The notes beneath the pieces were generated by a model, which was not told where the DNA came from, did not search any database, and saw only the letters and a program-made list of their open reading frames with translations. Below, in pieces: positions 44,311 through 54,498 of a DNA stretch of 64,000 nt. The number at the start of each line of letters is the position of its first letter. Within the stretch, counting starts at the first letter, position 1. The position numbers and the translations under genes were made by a program. The DNA comes from Pseudomonas sp. LP_7_YM (lineage in GTDB: Bacteria > Pseudomonadota > Gammaproteobacteria > Pseudomonadales > Pseudomonadaceae): NCBI RefSeq assembly GCF_004364435.1, contig NZ_SOCT01000001.1, positions 496,001 to 560,000 of the forward strand, in the 5' to 3' direction.

Positions 44311-45378
44311 TCAGAGGCTTGAACGGTCGAGCACTTGCAGCGCCATGTGTTCCAGCAGCTTGTTCATGTGGATGAACTGGGCGAAGCGCTTGTCCTGGGT
44401 CTGTCCGTGGAAAAAACGGTAGTAGATCTGCTGCACGATGCCCGCCAGGCGGAACAGTCCATAGGTGTAATAAAAATCGAAATTGTCGATGCGAATGCCC
44501 GAGCGCTCGGCGTAGTACGCGACAAATTGCTCGCGTGTCAGCATGCCTGGCGCATGGCTCGGTTGACGGCGCATCAATTGCACGGGGGCGGGGTCGTCAG
44601 CCTGAATCCAGTAAGCCAGACTGTTGCCCAGGTCCATCAGAGGATCGCCCACCGTAGTCAGTTCCCAGTCCAGTACACCGATGATCTGCATCGGGTTTCG
44701 AGGGCTCAGAATCACGTTGTCGAAGCGGTAGTCGTTGTGCACCAGGCTTGAAGTCGGGTGGTCGGCAGGTTTTTTCTCATCCAGCCACCGCGCCACTTTT
44801 TCCCAGCTCGGCGCGTCTGCGGTGCGGGCTTTCTCGTAGCGCTCGGTCCAGCCGCGAATCTGCCGTGCCACGTAGCCCTCCGGCTTGCCAAGATTACCCA
44901 GGCCGCACGCGGTGTAGTCGACCCGGTGCAGGTCCACCAGCTTGTCGATGAAGCTCTCGCAAAGCGCCTCGGTTTGCGCGGCGTCGAAACCCAGCTCGGG
45001 CGGCAGCTCGGAACGCAGAATGATTCCCTCAACCCGCTCCATGACATAAAACTCAGCGCCGATCACCGATTCGTCGGTGCAGTGCAGATAGGCTTTGGGG
45101 CAGTAAGGAAAAGCATCCTTGAGCTGATTGAGAATGCGAAACTCACGGCCCATGTCGTGGGCGCTTTTGGCTTTATGGCCAAATGGCGGGCGACGCAGTA
45201 CGAACTCCTGTTCGGGGTATTTGAGCAGGTAGGTGAGGTTGGAGGCGCCACCGGGAAACTGACTGATTCGGACGCTGCCGCTCAGCCCGCAAATGCGTGC
45301 TTTGAGGTAAGGATCGATCAACGCAGCATCGAGTTCTTCGCCGGATCGGACCTGGGTGGACTGGTCGGTTAGCGCCAT
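44311..45378 (-). CDS. aminoglycoside-phosphotransferase-like kinase (ACAD10/FadE36-like)
   Basis: This 355-residue protein has the APH/choline-kinase fold. A nucleotide-binding region (PGGASNLTYLLKYPEQEFVL, about residues 43-62) precedes the Brenner-like catalytic motif VHNDYRFDNVIL and metal-binding GVLDWELTTVGDPLMDLG. This branch often travels with acyl-CoA dehydrogenase and SDR genes and is thought to phosphorylate hydroxyacyl-CoA or similar substrates, as ACAD10/11 kinase domains do. That role is inferred. It is not an antibiotic-resistance gene on this evidence. Its neighbours are an SDR and an SCP2 protein. Confidence 0.9.
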   Translation of the reverse strand: MALTDQSTQVRSGEELDAALIDPYLKARICGLSGSVRISQFPGGASNLTYLLKYPEQEFVLRRPPFGHKAKSAHDMGREFRILNQLKDAFPYCPKAYLHCTDESVIGAEFYVMERVEGIILRSELPPELGFDAAQTEALCESFIDKLVDLHRVDYTACGLGNLGKPEGYVARQIRGWTERYEKARTADAPSWEKVARWLDEKKPADHPTSSLVHNDYRFDNVILSPRNPMQIIGVLDWELTTVGDPLMDLGNSLAYWIQADDPAPVQLMRRQPSHAPGMLTREQFVAYYAERSGIRIDNFDFYYTYGLFRLAGIVQQIYYRFFHGQTQDKRFAQFIHMNKLLEHMALQVLDRSSL

Positions 45379-45531
45379 GCTTATCCCTGCTGTTTATTTT
45401 CGATTGTCAGGATCATTGGCTAATCTAATCTGCGCCCGGCGTCGGCAACAACCAGCGCGTGGCTTTATTGGTAAGCGTGTTGCTGGTCGATCAGCCGTTT
45501 TGATCAGCCATCGAGAAACCATCAGGCAAAA

Positions 45532-45559
45532 AAAACCGAAGCCGCCTGGCTTCGGTTTT
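45532..45559 (-). terminator. terminator after the SCP2 gene
   Basis: AAAACCGAAGCC (45532-45543) and GGCTTCGGTTTT (45548-45559) form a perfect 12-bp stem with a GCCT loop. The A-run just left of it is a T-run on the minus strand, so it terminates the SCP2 transcript. Confidence 0.92.
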
Positions 45560-45576
45560 CAACGGCGCCTGAGCGA

Positions 45577-45891
45577 TCAGGAAGGAAACAGTTCGCTCAG
45601 TTTCATCGCCAGCATCATGTCGCCTTCAGCGCGCAGCTTGCCGCCCATGAACGCTTGCATGCCATCGGTTTCACCGCTGACGATGCCCTGCAGGGTTTCG
45701 CCGTCCATCACCAGGGTGACTTGAGCGTCCGGATTCTCGCCTTCCTGCAACTCGCAGGTCTTGTCCTTGACGATCAGGGAGAAATTCCTGGTTTCATCGA
45801 TGCGAAAACCGAACACCAGGTCCAGGCCCGCAGCGGCATCCGGGTTGAACTTGGCTTTCATTGCTTGTACGGCATCGGCTACGGAGGTCAT
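45577..45891 (-). CDS. SCP2 sterol-carrier-domain protein
   Basis: This 104-residue protein consists of a single SCP2 domain (AVQAMKAKFNPDAAAGLDLVF at the start abbreviated; the end DMMLAMKLSELFPS is typical). SCP2 domains bind hydrophobic ligands such as fatty acyl-CoA in a tunnel. Its position among an SDR, a phosphotransferase and a phosphatase suggests a lipid or acyl-CoA handling role. It is closed by a strong terminator 17 bp downstream, so the genes to its left probably need their own promoter. Confidence 0.9.
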   Translation of the reverse strand: MTSVADAVQAMKAKFNPDAAAGLDLVFGFRIDETRNFSLIVKDKTCELQEGENPDAQVTLVMDGETLQGIVSGETDGMQAFMGGKLRAEGDMMLAMKLSELFPS

Positions 45892-45948
45892 GGTGTCATC
45901 CTTTTATATGAGTGATTGCAGGCACCTTGCGGGTGCGATTGGCCGGGC

Positions 45949-46680
45949 TCAGCGGTAAGTGATGAGCTCCGGCGCCTTCATCAGTTGCAGGTGTGCATAA
46001 CTGTTGAAGGAAGCCAGTGACACCTCGCGACCACGAAACTTGAGCTGGTTGAGCGAGGTGTTGACGATTTGCCAATTGAGCTCGAACGCCTGACGTGCCG
46101 GCATCCGGGTGATCAGGTGGAGCAGGGCGGTAATGGTGCCTGCGGAAGTGAACACGGCAATGCGCTCATTGGGGCTTGCGCTGTCCAGAATGCGGTCGAG
46201 GCCGGACTGCACCTGCGCAACGAACGCCAGCCAGCTCTGAAGCGCTGGTGTGTCGTATTGTCCGTCCAGCCAGCGATCAATGATCAGGGCGAACAGGCGT
46301 TGGAATTCGACGCGGTTATGCGTGGCATTGCGCATGATATCCAGTGCTTCCGGCTCATGGGGCAGCATCGCCGGCAGCAGGGCGCGGATCACCGCTTCAG
46401 CGTCGAATTCGTTGAATGCCGCATCGGTTTCCAGTACTGGCCCTGTCAGGCCTGCGGCCTCCAGCTGGGCGATAACCGTTTCGGCGGTATGCCGCTGACG
46501 GAACAGGCTCCCCGAAATGCACCGATCAAAGCGTAGATCCAGTTCCGCCAGATGCGCACCGAGGACTTCGGCCTGGCGATAACCGGTCGGCGAGAGGACG
46601 TCGTAATCGTCCGCACCGAAGGAGGCCTGGCCATGTCTTATCAGATAGATGCTGCCCACGGACGCGTCATCCCGGCACAT
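45949..46680 (-). CDS. histidine phosphatase family protein
   Basis: The protein is up to 243 residues long and starts close to the family RHG motif (SIYLIRHGQASFGADDYD). The second catalytic His region is in IAVFTSAGTITALL, where the usual Ser-His is replaced by Ser-Ala, so the acid/base His seems to be missing at that place. It may be a weak phosphatase or a binding protein. The first ATG (46680) has no clear ribosome-binding site; GTG 46656 just before GSIYLIRHG is an equally plausible start. It lies 57 bp upstream of the SCP2 gene and is probably co-transcribed with it. Confidence 0.82.
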   Translation of the reverse strand: MCRDDASVGSIYLIRHGQASFGADDYDVLSPTGYRQAEVLGAHLAELDLRFDRCISGSLFRQRHTAETVIAQLEAAGLTGPVLETDAAFNEFDAEAVIRALLPAMLPHEPEALDIMRNATHNRVEFQRLFALIIDRWLDGQYDTPALQSWLAFVAQVQSGLDRILDSASPNERIAVFTSAGTITALLHLITRMPARQAFELNWQIVNTSLNQLKFRGREVSLASFNSYAHLQLMKAPELITYR

Positions 46681-46860
46681 TGAAAGTGCTGCGAGGTTAT
46701 GAGCGCGGCGCCGGGTCTGTCAATAAAAAACATACGCTTGTTTGAATTGCCCGATGCCACGATGTTTGACAGTCGTCCTGCTGGCTCGGCGCAGGGCGCG
46801 CCGGTATGCTGGGTCCATTCGCGATCCTGTCCCGGATCTATGTGCAGGTAAGGAGTTTCT

Positions 46861-47883
46861 GTGGAGTTTATTTTCGATTACGCCAGCTTTCTGGCGAAAA
46901 CCGTCACTGTGGTGATCGCCATCATCGTGGTGCTGGTGGCGATAGCATCAATGCGTGGCCGGGGTCGACGCAGCAGTGGCGGTCAGTTGCACGTGACCAA
47001 GCTCAATGATTTCTACAAAGGGCTGCGTGACCGTCTTGAGGGCTCGCTGCTGGACAAGGCGCGCCTCAAGGCGCTGCGTAAATCCCAGGCCAAGGAGTTG
47101 AAGAAGGACAAAAAGCAGAACGCGGTCAAACCCCGGGTCTACGTGCTGGATTTCGACGGTGACATCAAGGCCTCGGCTACCGAGAGCATGCGTCAGGAAA
47201 TCACCGCCTTGCTCACCCTCGCAACCGATAAGGATGAAGTGGTGCTGCGCCTGGAAAGCGGTGGCGGCATGGTGCACAGCTACGGTCTGGCTTCCTCGCA
47301 GCTGGCGCGTATTCGTCAGGCGGGCATTCCGCTGACCATTTGTATCGACAAGGTCGCGGCCAGCGGCGGGTACATGATGGCGTGCATCGGTAATCGCATC
47401 ATCAGCGCGCCATTTGCCGTACTGGGATCGATTGGCGTGGTTGCACAACTGCCCAACGTCAACCGCCTGCTGAAAAAGCACGACATCGACGTTGAAGTGC
47501 TGACGGCTGGCGAATACAAACGGACATTGACCGTGTTTGGCGAAAATACCGAGAAGGGCCGCGAGAAATTCCAGCAGGACCTGGACATTACCCATGAGCT
47601 GTTCAAGAACTTCGTTGCCAGCTATCGCCCGCAGTTGCAGATCGACGAGGTGGCTACCGGCGAGGTCTGGTTGGGCATGGCGGCCAAGGACAAGCAATTG
47701 GTCGACGAGCTGAAAACCAGCGATGAATACCTATCGGAAAAAGCGAAGACTGCCGAGGTGTTCCATCTGCACTACGCCGAACGCAAGAGCCTGCAGGAAC
47801 GGGTAGGGCTGGCGGCCAGTGGCTCGGTAGACCGGCTGGTAACAGGCTGGTGGAACAGGTTGATGCAACAGCGGTTCTGGTAA
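46861..47883 (+). CDS. sohB: inner-membrane serine protease SohB (S49 family)
   Basis: This 340-residue protein has one N-terminal membrane anchor (about residues 10-32, AKTVTVVIAIIVVLVAIASM). A short SohB-specific cytosolic or linker region follows, then the S49 protease domain. The nucleophile Ser is in KVAASGGYMMACIG and the general-base Lys in LTAGEYKRTLT. It is related to SppA signal peptide peptidase and is thought to degrade membrane or periplasmic peptides. The start is GTG 46861 with AAGGAG five bases upstream. It is a single gene sharing a bidirectional terminator with the sulfite reductase pair. Confidence 0.94.
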   Translation: MEFIFDYASFLAKTVTVVIAIIVVLVAIASMRGRGRRSSGGQLHVTKLNDFYKGLRDRLEGSLLDKARLKALRKSQAKELKKDKKQNAVKPRVYVLDFDGDIKASATESMRQEITALLTLATDKDEVVLRLESGGGMVHSYGLASSQLARIRQAGIPLTICIDKVAASGGYMMACIGNRIISAPFAVLGSIGVVAQLPNVNRLLKKHDIDVEVLTAGEYKRTLTVFGENTEKGREKFQQDLDITHELFKNFVASYRPQLQIDEVATGEVWLGMAAKDKQLVDELKTSDEYLSEKAKTAEVFHLHYAERKSLQERVGLAASGSVDRLVTGWWNRLMQQRFW

Positions 47884-47965
47884 GCACAATGCACCGGTTT
47901 GTATGATCGTTTGCATGCTCTGCGTGGTAACGATCAACGCGTAGAATGTTCAACCGGTCGGTAAC

Positions 47966-48001
47966 AAAAAGCCCCGATTTCTCACGAAATCGGGGCTTTT
48001 C
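47966..48001. terminator. bidirectional terminator between sohB and the cysI partner gene
   Basis: AAAAGCCCCGATTTC (47967-47981) and GAAATCGGGGCTTTT (47986-48000) form a perfect 15-bp stem with a TCAC loop. A-tracts and T-tracts flank it on both sides, so it can stop transcripts from either convergent gene. Confidence 0.95.
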
Positions 48002-48024
48002 ATTATGCGTCGTTCAGCGTCGGG

Positions 48025-48519
48025 TCAACGACGACGGAACAGCGGCAATGGCTCGTCCGCTGCAGCCTGGTAGGTCACGGAAAAGTCTTTCAGGCTTTCC
48101 AGCGCCTCATACGGGTCCTTATCAGCGCGGATTGCAAACGCATCAAAACCACAGCGATGCAGGTAGAACAGCTGATCGCGCAGCACATCACCAATCGCTC
48201 GCAACTCACCCTTGAAGCCATAGCGATCGCGGAGCAGGCGCGCGTTGGAGTAGCTGCGACCATCGGTGAATGCCGGGAAGTTCAGGGCGATGACCTGAAA
48301 CTGGTTGGCGTCATCACCGATTTCCTCGGCTTCCTCGTCGCTGTCCAGCCACACACCCAGACCGCCATCGCGGGCCTTGAGCGCATGAGCGTGCTCGCGC
48401 CAAAGGGCCAGCGGTACGATCAGGTCATCGCAGTTGGACAGCCCTTCAAGGGTGGTGTCCTTGGGCAGCAGGTGCCAGGTCTCGTCAATGACTTCGTTGT
48501 TCTTAATGATTCGCTGCAT
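48025..48519 (-). CDS. DUF934 family protein, partner of sulfite reductase
   Basis: This 164-residue soluble protein belongs to the DUF934 family. Conserved stretches are LALWREHAHALKARDGGLGV, FPAFTDGRSYSNARLLRDRY and GELRAIGDVLRDQLFYLHRC. Such genes almost always follow cysI in pseudomonads and other proteobacteria, and are thought to help sulfite reductase or siroheme delivery; the biochemical role is not established. It overlaps the cysI end by 17 bp and ends at a strong bidirectional terminator. Confidence 0.9.
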   Translation of the reverse strand: MQRIIKNNEVIDETWHLLPKDTTLEGLSNCDDLIVPLALWREHAHALKARDGGLGVWLDSDEEAEEIGDDANQFQVIALNFPAFTDGRSYSNARLLRDRYGFKGELRAIGDVLRDQLFYLHRCGFDAFAIRADKDPYEALESLKDFSVTYQAAADEPLPLFRRR

Positions 48520-50161
48520 AGACGCGCTCCTTGAAAGGGTCGATGCCGATACGCTGGAACGTGTCGATGAAGCGCTCGTCTTCGTTGCGTTTCTCGACGT
48601 AGACGTTGATCAGCTTCTCGATTACGTCCGGCATGGCGTCCTGCGCGAACGATGGGCCAAGGATCTTGCCCAGGCTTGCATCCCGGCTGGCGCTGCCACC
48701 CAGGGAGACCTGATAGAACTCTTCGCCCTTTTTGTCCACGCCCAGAATGCCGATGTGGCCGACGTGGTGATGGCCGCAGGCGTTCATGCAGCCGGAGATG
48801 TTCAGGTCCAGTTCGCCGATGTCGAACAGGTAGTCCAGATCGTCGAAACGGCGCTGAATGGACTCGGCAATCGGGATCGACTTGGCATTGGCCAGCGAGC
48901 AGAAGTCACCGCCAGGGCAGCAGATGATGTCGGTCAGCAGGCCAATGTTCGGCGTCGCGAAGCCTTGCTCGCGCAACTCGCCCCAGAGGGTGAACAGTTG
49001 GCTTTGTTCAACGTCTGCCAAAATCACGTTCTGTTCATGGGAGGTGCGTAGCTGGCCGAAGCTGTAGCGATCGGCCAGATCGGCGATGCCATCCAGTTGC
49101 TTGTCGGTGGCGTCACCCGGCGCGACACCTGTGGGCTTCAGCGACAGGGTTACAGCGGCATAACCCGGCTTTTTGTGGGCCAGGATGTTACGGGTGCGCC
49201 AGCGGGCGAAACCAGGGTGTTCCTTGTCCAGGCGAGCCAGTTCCTCGCTGTAATCAGCGAGCGCTTTGTACTCGGGATCGACGAAATGCCTGGCAACGCG
49301 ATGCAATTCGGCTTCGGTGAGGGTGGTCTGGCCGCCCCGCAAGTGGGCCATTTCAGCCTCGACCTTCTCAGCGAAGACTTCAGGGGTCAGCGCCTTGACC
49401 AGAATTTTGATCCGGGCCTTGTACTTGTTGTCGCGACGGCCATAACGGTTGTAGACCCGCAGGATCGCATCCAGATAGCTCAACAGGTCCTGCCAGGGCA
49501 GGAATTCGTTGATGAAGGCGCCAACAACAGGCGTACGACCTAGGCCACCGCCCACCAGAACACGGAAGCCCAGCTCGCCAGCGGCGTTCTTGACCGGCTC
49601 AAGGCCGATGTCATGGACTTCGATGGCGGCGCGGTCTGAGGTAGAGCCGTTGATCGCGATCTTGAACTTGCGTGGCAGGTAAGCGAATTCCGGGTGGAAT
49701 GTCGTCCACTGACGCACGATTTCACACCATGGGCGCGGGTCAACCAGTTCATCGGCGGCGACGCCGGCGAACTGGTCCGTGGTGACGTTGCGCAGGCAGT
49801 TACCGCTGGTCTGGATCGCGTGCATCTGCACGGTGGCAAGTTCTGCCAAGATGTCGGGAATGTCTTCCAGCGCCGGCCAGTTGAACTGCACGTTCTGGCG
49901 GGTGCTGATGTGCGCGTAGCCCTTGTCGTAGTCGCGGGCGATTTTGGCCAGCATGCGGGTCTGGCGCGAGGTCAGCTGGCCGTAAGGCACAGCCACGCGC
50001 AGCATCGGGGCGAAGCGCTGAATGTAGAGGCCGTTTTGCAGGCGAAGCGGGCGGAATTCTTCTTCGCTGAGCTCGCCGGCCAGATAGCGGCGGGTCTGGT
50101 CGCGGAACTGCTTGACGCGGTCCTCGACGATCCGCTGATCGTACTCGTCGTATACGTACAT
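48503..50161 (-). CDS. cysI: sulfite reductase hemoprotein (nitrite/sulfite reductase family)
   Basis: This 552-residue siroheme/[4Fe-4S] enzyme reduces sulfite to sulfide for cysteine synthesis. The four cluster Cys are visible as CCPGGDFCSLANAK and SGCMNACGHHHVGHIG. Siroheme-phosphate-binding Arg-rich motifs include HISTRQNVQFNW and SGNCLRNVTTD. The reading frame extends 69 bases further upstream, but ATG 50161 gives the conserved MYVYDEYDQRIV start. It is the single-subunit type common in Pseudomonas. The DUF934 gene follows with an overlap. Confidence 0.94.
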   Translation of the reverse strand: MYVYDEYDQRIVEDRVKQFRDQTRRYLAGELSEEEFRPLRLQNGLYIQRFAPMLRVAVPYGQLTSRQTRMLAKIARDYDKGYAHISTRQNVQFNWPALEDIPDILAELATVQMHAIQTSGNCLRNVTTDQFAGVAADELVDPRPWCEIVRQWTTFHPEFAYLPRKFKIAINGSTSDRAAIEVHDIGLEPVKNAAGELGFRVLVGGGLGRTPVVGAFINEFLPWQDLLSYLDAILRVYNRYGRRDNKYKARIKILVKALTPEVFAEKVEAEMAHLRGGQTTLTEAELHRVARHFVDPEYKALADYSEELARLDKEHPGFARWRTRNILAHKKPGYAAVTLSLKPTGVAPGDATDKQLDGIADLADRYSFGQLRTSHEQNVILADVEQSQLFTLWGELREQGFATPNIGLLTDIICCPGGDFCSLANAKSIPIAESIQRRFDDLDYLFDIGELDLNISGCMNACGHHHVGHIGILGVDKKGEEFYQVSLGGSASRDASLGKILGPSFAQDAMPDVIEKLINVYVEKRNEDERFIDTFQRIGIDPFKERVYAANH

Positions 50162-50487
50162 GGTGGTCCTGTTCTCAGGCGGTTCACTGCTGCTTGGACG
50201 ACCTGAGAGGCGATACGATGCCGCCTGCATTCAGGATGTCCCAACAAATCTGCGCGCACGGTCGCACAGCCCCTAAATGGAGCCGGGGGAGGTTAACAGT
50301 TCAGGGTTATGCGCAAAAGTGATGTTTGAATATAAGCAAATAACCGAATGTGCTAAGCCCTTCGTCAGGTGCCCATACCCCCACTTGTGATAAGGGCAAA
50401 GCTCGACTTTACTTAACTGAATCGAAGCCGACCGTCTCCGATGCGCTCCATGTGCAATCACCAATAACACTGACAAGAGGCGATGCA

Positions 50488-50604
50488 ATGAGTAATCCCC
50501 ATCCTAAAGTTGCCAAATCCACCAGCCATGTAGACGCTTGGGCGATCGGTTTTCTCGTCATCCTGGTGGTGGGGGCCGCGGTTTTCTGGGTCATGCACCA
50601 GTAA
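50488..50604 (+). CDS. 38-residue single-pass membrane peptide
   Basis: ATG 50488, preceded by AGAGG, starts a 38-residue peptide, MSNPHPKVAKSTSHVDAWAI onward. It has a basic and His-containing N-terminus and one membrane helix (about residues 18-36, AIGFLVILVVGAAVFWVMHQ at its end). Small proteins of this form are annotated in many Pseudomonas genomes, but I know no function. The frame is open to 50350, but only the downstream ATG has a ribosome-binding site and a sensible N-terminus. It lies alone between cysI and metH. Confidence 0.65.
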   Translation: MSNPHPKVAKSTSHVDAWAIGFLVILVVGAAVFWVMHQ

Positions 50605-50709
50605 CCCGAGAACTCGAGGTCTTGGCTCAGCAACTCATGGTGCACTGTGCAACGGGTTGAACGCCGCACGTCTTGAGCATTCGAGAATCTGCCTGCTGCG
50701 CGAAGCCGC

Positions 50710-50732
50710 TCGGTCGGCTTGATATCGACCGA
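50710..50732. terminator. weak hairpin after metH and the small peptide gene
   Basis: TCGGTCG (50710-50716) and CGACCGA (50726-50732) form a 7-bp stem with a nine-base loop between the convergent small gene and metH. There is no T-run, so it is only a possible terminator. Confidence 0.35.
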
Positions 50733-50787
50733 CCCGGTGCCCGTGCCAGCAGGCGAGTTCCCAAAAACTCCGATCGTCACCAGCGGC

Positions 50788-53700
50788 TTACTCGTCGTAC
50801 CCAAGGTTTGGCGCGAGCCAACGTTCGGTCACGCGCATTTCCTGACCTTTGCGGCGGTTGTAGCTTTCGACCTGATCCTTGTCGACCTTGCCCACGGCAA
50901 AATACTGCGCCTGCGGGTGGGCGAAATACCAGCCGCTGACTGCCGCCGCCGGGAACATGGCGTAGTGCTCAGTGAGGAACACGCCGCTAACGCCGGGTTT
51001 GCCCTCGCCGTGCGCCGGGTCGAGCAGATCGAACAGCACACCTTTTTCGGTGTGATCCGGGCACGCCGGGTAGCCCGGAGCGGGACGGATGCCGACGTAT
51101 TTCTCCTTGATCAGGTCTTCGTTGTTCAATTGCTCGTCGGTGGCATAGCCCCAGTAATCTTTGCGCACTTGCTGGTGCAGCCATTCAGCGCAGGCTTCGG
51201 CCAATCGGTCGGCCAGCGCTTTGACCATGATCGCGTTGTAATCATCCCCTTTGTCCTGATAAGCCTTGGACACTTCCTCGGCGCCGATGCCCGCCGTGGT
51301 GATGAATCCACCGACGTAATCCGTCACGCCGCTGTCTTTGGGCGCGACGAAGTCGGCCAGCGAAAAATTCGGTTTGCCGTCGGTCTTGATGATCTGTTGG
51401 CGCAGGTGATGCAGCTTGGCCAAAGGCTGGGCGTTGTCGTCAAACAACTGAATGTCATCATGGTCAACCTGATTGGCCGGCCAGAAGCCGAAAACAGCAC
51501 GGCTGCGGATCAGCTTTTCGTCGATCAGCTTGCGCAGAAGCTCCTGAGCGTCGTGAAACAGCGAAGTGGCCGCTTCACCCACCACCTCATCAGTAAGAAT
51601 GCGCGGGTACTTGCCCGCCAGGTCCCAGGAAATGAAGAACGGCGTCCAGTCGATGTAGTCCACCAGCACGTTAAGGTCGATGTCTTCCAACACCTTGACC
51701 CCCGTGAAGCTAGGCTTCGCTGGCGCATAATTCGCCCAGTCGAACTGTGGCTTCTTGGCGATGGCCACGCTGTAGCTCAGACGTTCGGTGCGGGCACTGC
51801 GGGCTGAGGTGCGCTCACGCACTTCAACGTACTCGGCGCGGGTTTTCTCGATAAAACCGGCTTTGAGCTCCTTGGACAGCAATTGCGTGGCAACTCCTAC
51901 GGCGCGCGAGGCGTCGGTGACGTAGATGACTGCGTCATTGCTGTACTTCGGTTCGATCTTCACCGCCGTGTGGGCTTTGGAGGTGGTCGCGCCGCCGATC
52001 ATCAGCGGCAGGCTGAAATTCTGCCGCTGCATTTCCCGAGCCACATGCACCATCTCGTCCAGCGACGGCGTAATCAGGCCGGACAGACCGATGATGTCGC
52101 ACTTCTGCTCTTTAGCCACTTGCAGGATCTTCTCGGCGGGCACCATCACCCCCAAATCGACGATGTCGTAGCCGTTACAGCCCAGCACCACACCGACGAT
52201 GTTTTTGCCGATGTCGTGCACATCGCCCTTGACCGTGGCCATGAGGATCTTGCCCTTGGCCTCCGGCTTGTCGCCTTTCTCTTCTTCGATGAACGGGATC
52301 AAGTGGGCCACGGCCTGCTTCATCACGCGGGCGGATTTGACCACCTGCGGCAAGAACATCTTGCCCGAGCCAAATAGGTCGCCCACCACGTTCATCCCGG
52401 CCATCAGCGGGCCTTCGATCACTTCGATAGGCCGCGCAAACGACTGCCGCGACAGCTCGGTGTCTTCGACGATGTGCGTGGTAATGCCCTTGACCAGCGC
52501 GTGCTTGAGGCGTTCGTTGACTTCCCAACTGCGCCACTCTTCGGTTTCGGCTTCCTTGACCGAGCCATCGCCCTTGAATTTGTCGGCAATCGCCAGCAGG
52601 GCATCGGTCCCATTGGCATTACGGTTGAGCACCACGTCTTCGACCGCATCACGCAGCTCGGCCGGGATCTGGTCGTAGATTTCCAGCTGGCCGGCGTTGA
52701 CGATGCCCATGGTCAGGCCGTTGCGGATCGCGTACAGCAGGAACACCGAATGGATCGCCTCGCGCACCGGGTTGTTGCCGCGGAACGAGAACGACACGTT
52801 GGACACGCCGCCCGAGGTCAGGGCGTAAGGCAGCTCGTCACGGATGTAGGCGCAGGCGTTGATGAAGTCGACCGCGTAGTTGTTGTGTTCTTCGATGCCG
52901 GTGGCGACAGCAAAGATGTTCGGGTCGAAGATGATGTCTTCCGGCGGGAAGCCGACTTCGTTGACCAAAATGTCGTAGGAGCGTTTGCAGATTTCCTTCT
53001 TGCGCGCCTCGGTGTCGGCCTGACCGGCTTCATCGAAGGCCATGACCACTACGGCAGCGCCATAGCGTTTGCACAGTTTTGCGTGATAAATGAACTGCTC
53101 GACGCCTTCCTTCATGCTGATCGAGTTGACGATGCCCTTGCCCTGGATGCACTTGAGGCCGGCTTCGATTACTTCCCATTTCGAGGAGTCGATCATGATC
53201 GGCACGCGGGAGATGTCCGGTTCTCCAGCGATCAGGTTGAGGAAGGTGACCATGGCCTTCTTCGAGTCCAGCATGCCTTCGTCCATGTTGATGTCGATCA
53301 CCTGGGCGCCGGCTTCGACCTGTTGCAGGGCGACTTCCAGGGCCTCGGTGTAGTTATCTTCACGGATCAAGCGGGCGAAGCGGGCGGAACCGGTGATGTT
53401 GGTGCGTTCGCCGACGTTGACGAACAACGACTGGCGATCAATGGTAAATGGCTCCAGCCCCGACAGGCGGCAGGCCTTGGGAATGTCTGGGACTGCCCGA
53501 GGCGCGTACTTGGCGACGGCCTCGGCGATGGCTTTGATATGGGCGGGGGTCGTGCCGCAGCAGCCGCCGACAATATTCAAAAAGCCGCTTTGGGCGAACT
53601 CTTCGACAACCTTGGCCATCTCGGCGGGTGACTCGTCGTACTCGCCGAACTCGTTGGGCAGACCGGCATTGGGGTGCGCCGAAACCTGGGTCTCGGCCTT

Positions 53701-54498
53701 GTTCGACAGTTCTTCCAGATAAGGCCGCAGGTCGCTGGCGCCCAATGCGCAGTTCAGACCTACCGAGATCGGTTTGGCATGACGCACCGAGTTCCAGAAC
53801 GCTTCAGTGGTCTGGCCCGACAGCGTACGGCCGGAGGCATCGGTGATGGTGCCGGAAATCATGATCGGCAATTCGTAGCCGATGTCATCGAAAACACCCT
53901 GCACGGCGAAGATCGCCGCCTTGGCATTCAAGGTGTCGAAAATGGTTTCGATGAGGATCAGGTCCGCACCGCCTTCGATCAGGCCCTTGGTGGCCTCGGT
54001 GTAGTTCTCCACCAGTTCGTCGAAGGTGACATTGCGATAGCCGGGGTTGTTGACGTCTGGCGACAGCGAGCAGGTGCGGCTGGTCGGACCGAGTACGCCC
54101 GCGACGAATCGCGGTCTGTCGGGGGTTTCCAGGGTCTTGGCGTCGGCGACCTTACGCGCCAGGCGCGCGCCTTCCACGTTAAGTTCATACACCAGGGTTT
54201 CCATGCCGTAGTCGGCCTGGGACACCTGAGTGGCGTTGAAGGTGTTGGTCTCCAGAATGTCGGCACCTGCATCCAGGTACTCTTTCTCGATCGCCCCGAT
54301 GACGTCGGGGCGGGTCAGCACCAGAAGGTCGTTGTTACCTTTGACGTCGCTGGGCCAGTCGGTAAAACGCTTGCCACGGTAGTCTTCTTCTTCCAGCCGG
54401 TAGCTCTGGATCATGGTGCCCATGCCGCCATCGAGAATCAGGATGCGTTCCTTGAGAGCTTGATGAAGTGCTTGAAGACGCGCGTTGCGATCAGACAT
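50788..54498 (-). CDS. metH: cobalamin-dependent methionine synthase
   Basis: This full-length, 1236-residue MetH transfers a methyl group from methyltetrahydrofolate through B12 to homocysteine. The N-terminal homocysteine domain holds the zinc-binding Cys residues ([10 protein letters not shown] and [10 protein letters not shown]). The folate (pterin) domain follows from about residue 350 ([18 protein letters not shown]). The helical cap and B12 domain carry [20 protein letters not shown], including the axial-ligand His. The C-terminal SAM-binding activation domain runs from about residue 900 ([16 protein letters not shown]). It is monocistronic, and I see no cobalamin or SAM riboswitch before it. 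It is the visible B12 consumer near the cob locus. Confidence 0.97.
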   Translation of the reverse strand: MSDRNARLQALHQALKERILILDGGMGTMIQSYRLEEEDYRGKRFTDWPSDVKGNNDLLVLTRPDVIGAIEKEYLDAGADILETNTFNATQVSQADYGMETLVYELNVEGARLARKVADAKTLETPDRPRFVAGVLGPTSRTCSLSPDVNNPGYRNVTFDELVENYTEATKGLIEGGADLILIETIFDTLNAKAAIFAVQGVFDDIGYELPIMISGTITDASGRTLSGQTTEAFWNSVRHAKPISVGLNCALGASDLRPYLEELSNKAETQVSAHPNAGLPNEFGEYDESPAEMAKVVEEFAQSGFLNIVGGCCGTTPAHIKAIAEAVAKYAPRAVPDIPKACRLSGLEPFTIDRQSLFVNVGERTNITGSARFARLIREDNYTEALEVALQQVEAGAQVIDINMDEGMLDSKKAMVTFLNLIAGEPDISRVPIMIDSSKWEVIEAGLKCIQGKGIVNSISMKEGVEQFIYHAKLCKRYGAAVVVMAFDEAGQADTEARKKEICKRSYDILVNEVGFPPEDIIFDPNIFAVATGIEEHNNYAVDFINACAYIRDELPYALTSGGVSNVSFSFRGNNPVREAIHSVFLLYAIRNGLTMGIVNAGQLEIYDQIPAELRDAVEDVVLNRNANGTDALLAIADKFKGDGSVKEAETEEWRSWEVNERLKHALVKGITTHIVEDTELSRQSFARPIEVIEGPLMAGMNVVGDLFGSGKMFLPQVVKSARVMKQAVAHLIPFIEEEKGDKPEAKGKILMATVKGDVHDIGKNIVGVVLGCNGYDIVDLGVMVPAEKILQVAKEQKCDIIGLSGLITPSLDEMVHVAREMQRQNFSLPLMIGGATTSKAHTAVKIEPKYSNDAVIYVTDASRAVGVATQLLSKELKAGFIEKTRAEYVEVRERTSARSARTERLSYSVAIAKKPQFDWANYAPAKPSFTGVKVLEDIDLNVLVDYIDWTPFFISWDLAGKYPRILTDEVVGEAATSLFHDAQELLRKLIDEKLIRSRAVFGFWPANQVDHDDIQLFDDNAQPLAKLHHLRQQIIKTDGKPNFSLADFVAPKDSGVTDYVGGFITTAGIGAEEVSKAYQDKGDDYNAIMVKALADRLAEACAEWLHQQVRKDYWGYATDEQLNNEDLIKEKYVGIRPAPGYPACPDHTEKGVLFDLLDPAHGEGKPGVSGVFLTEHYAMFPAAAVSGWYFAHPQAQYFAVGKVDKDQVESYNRRKGQEMRVTERWLAPNLGYDE

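Noticed and set aside
44311..45378. Aminoglycoside resistance gene
   Set aside because: It has the APH fold, but the context (SDR, SCP2) and sequence type fit the acyl-CoA-associated kinase branch, not resistance enzymes.
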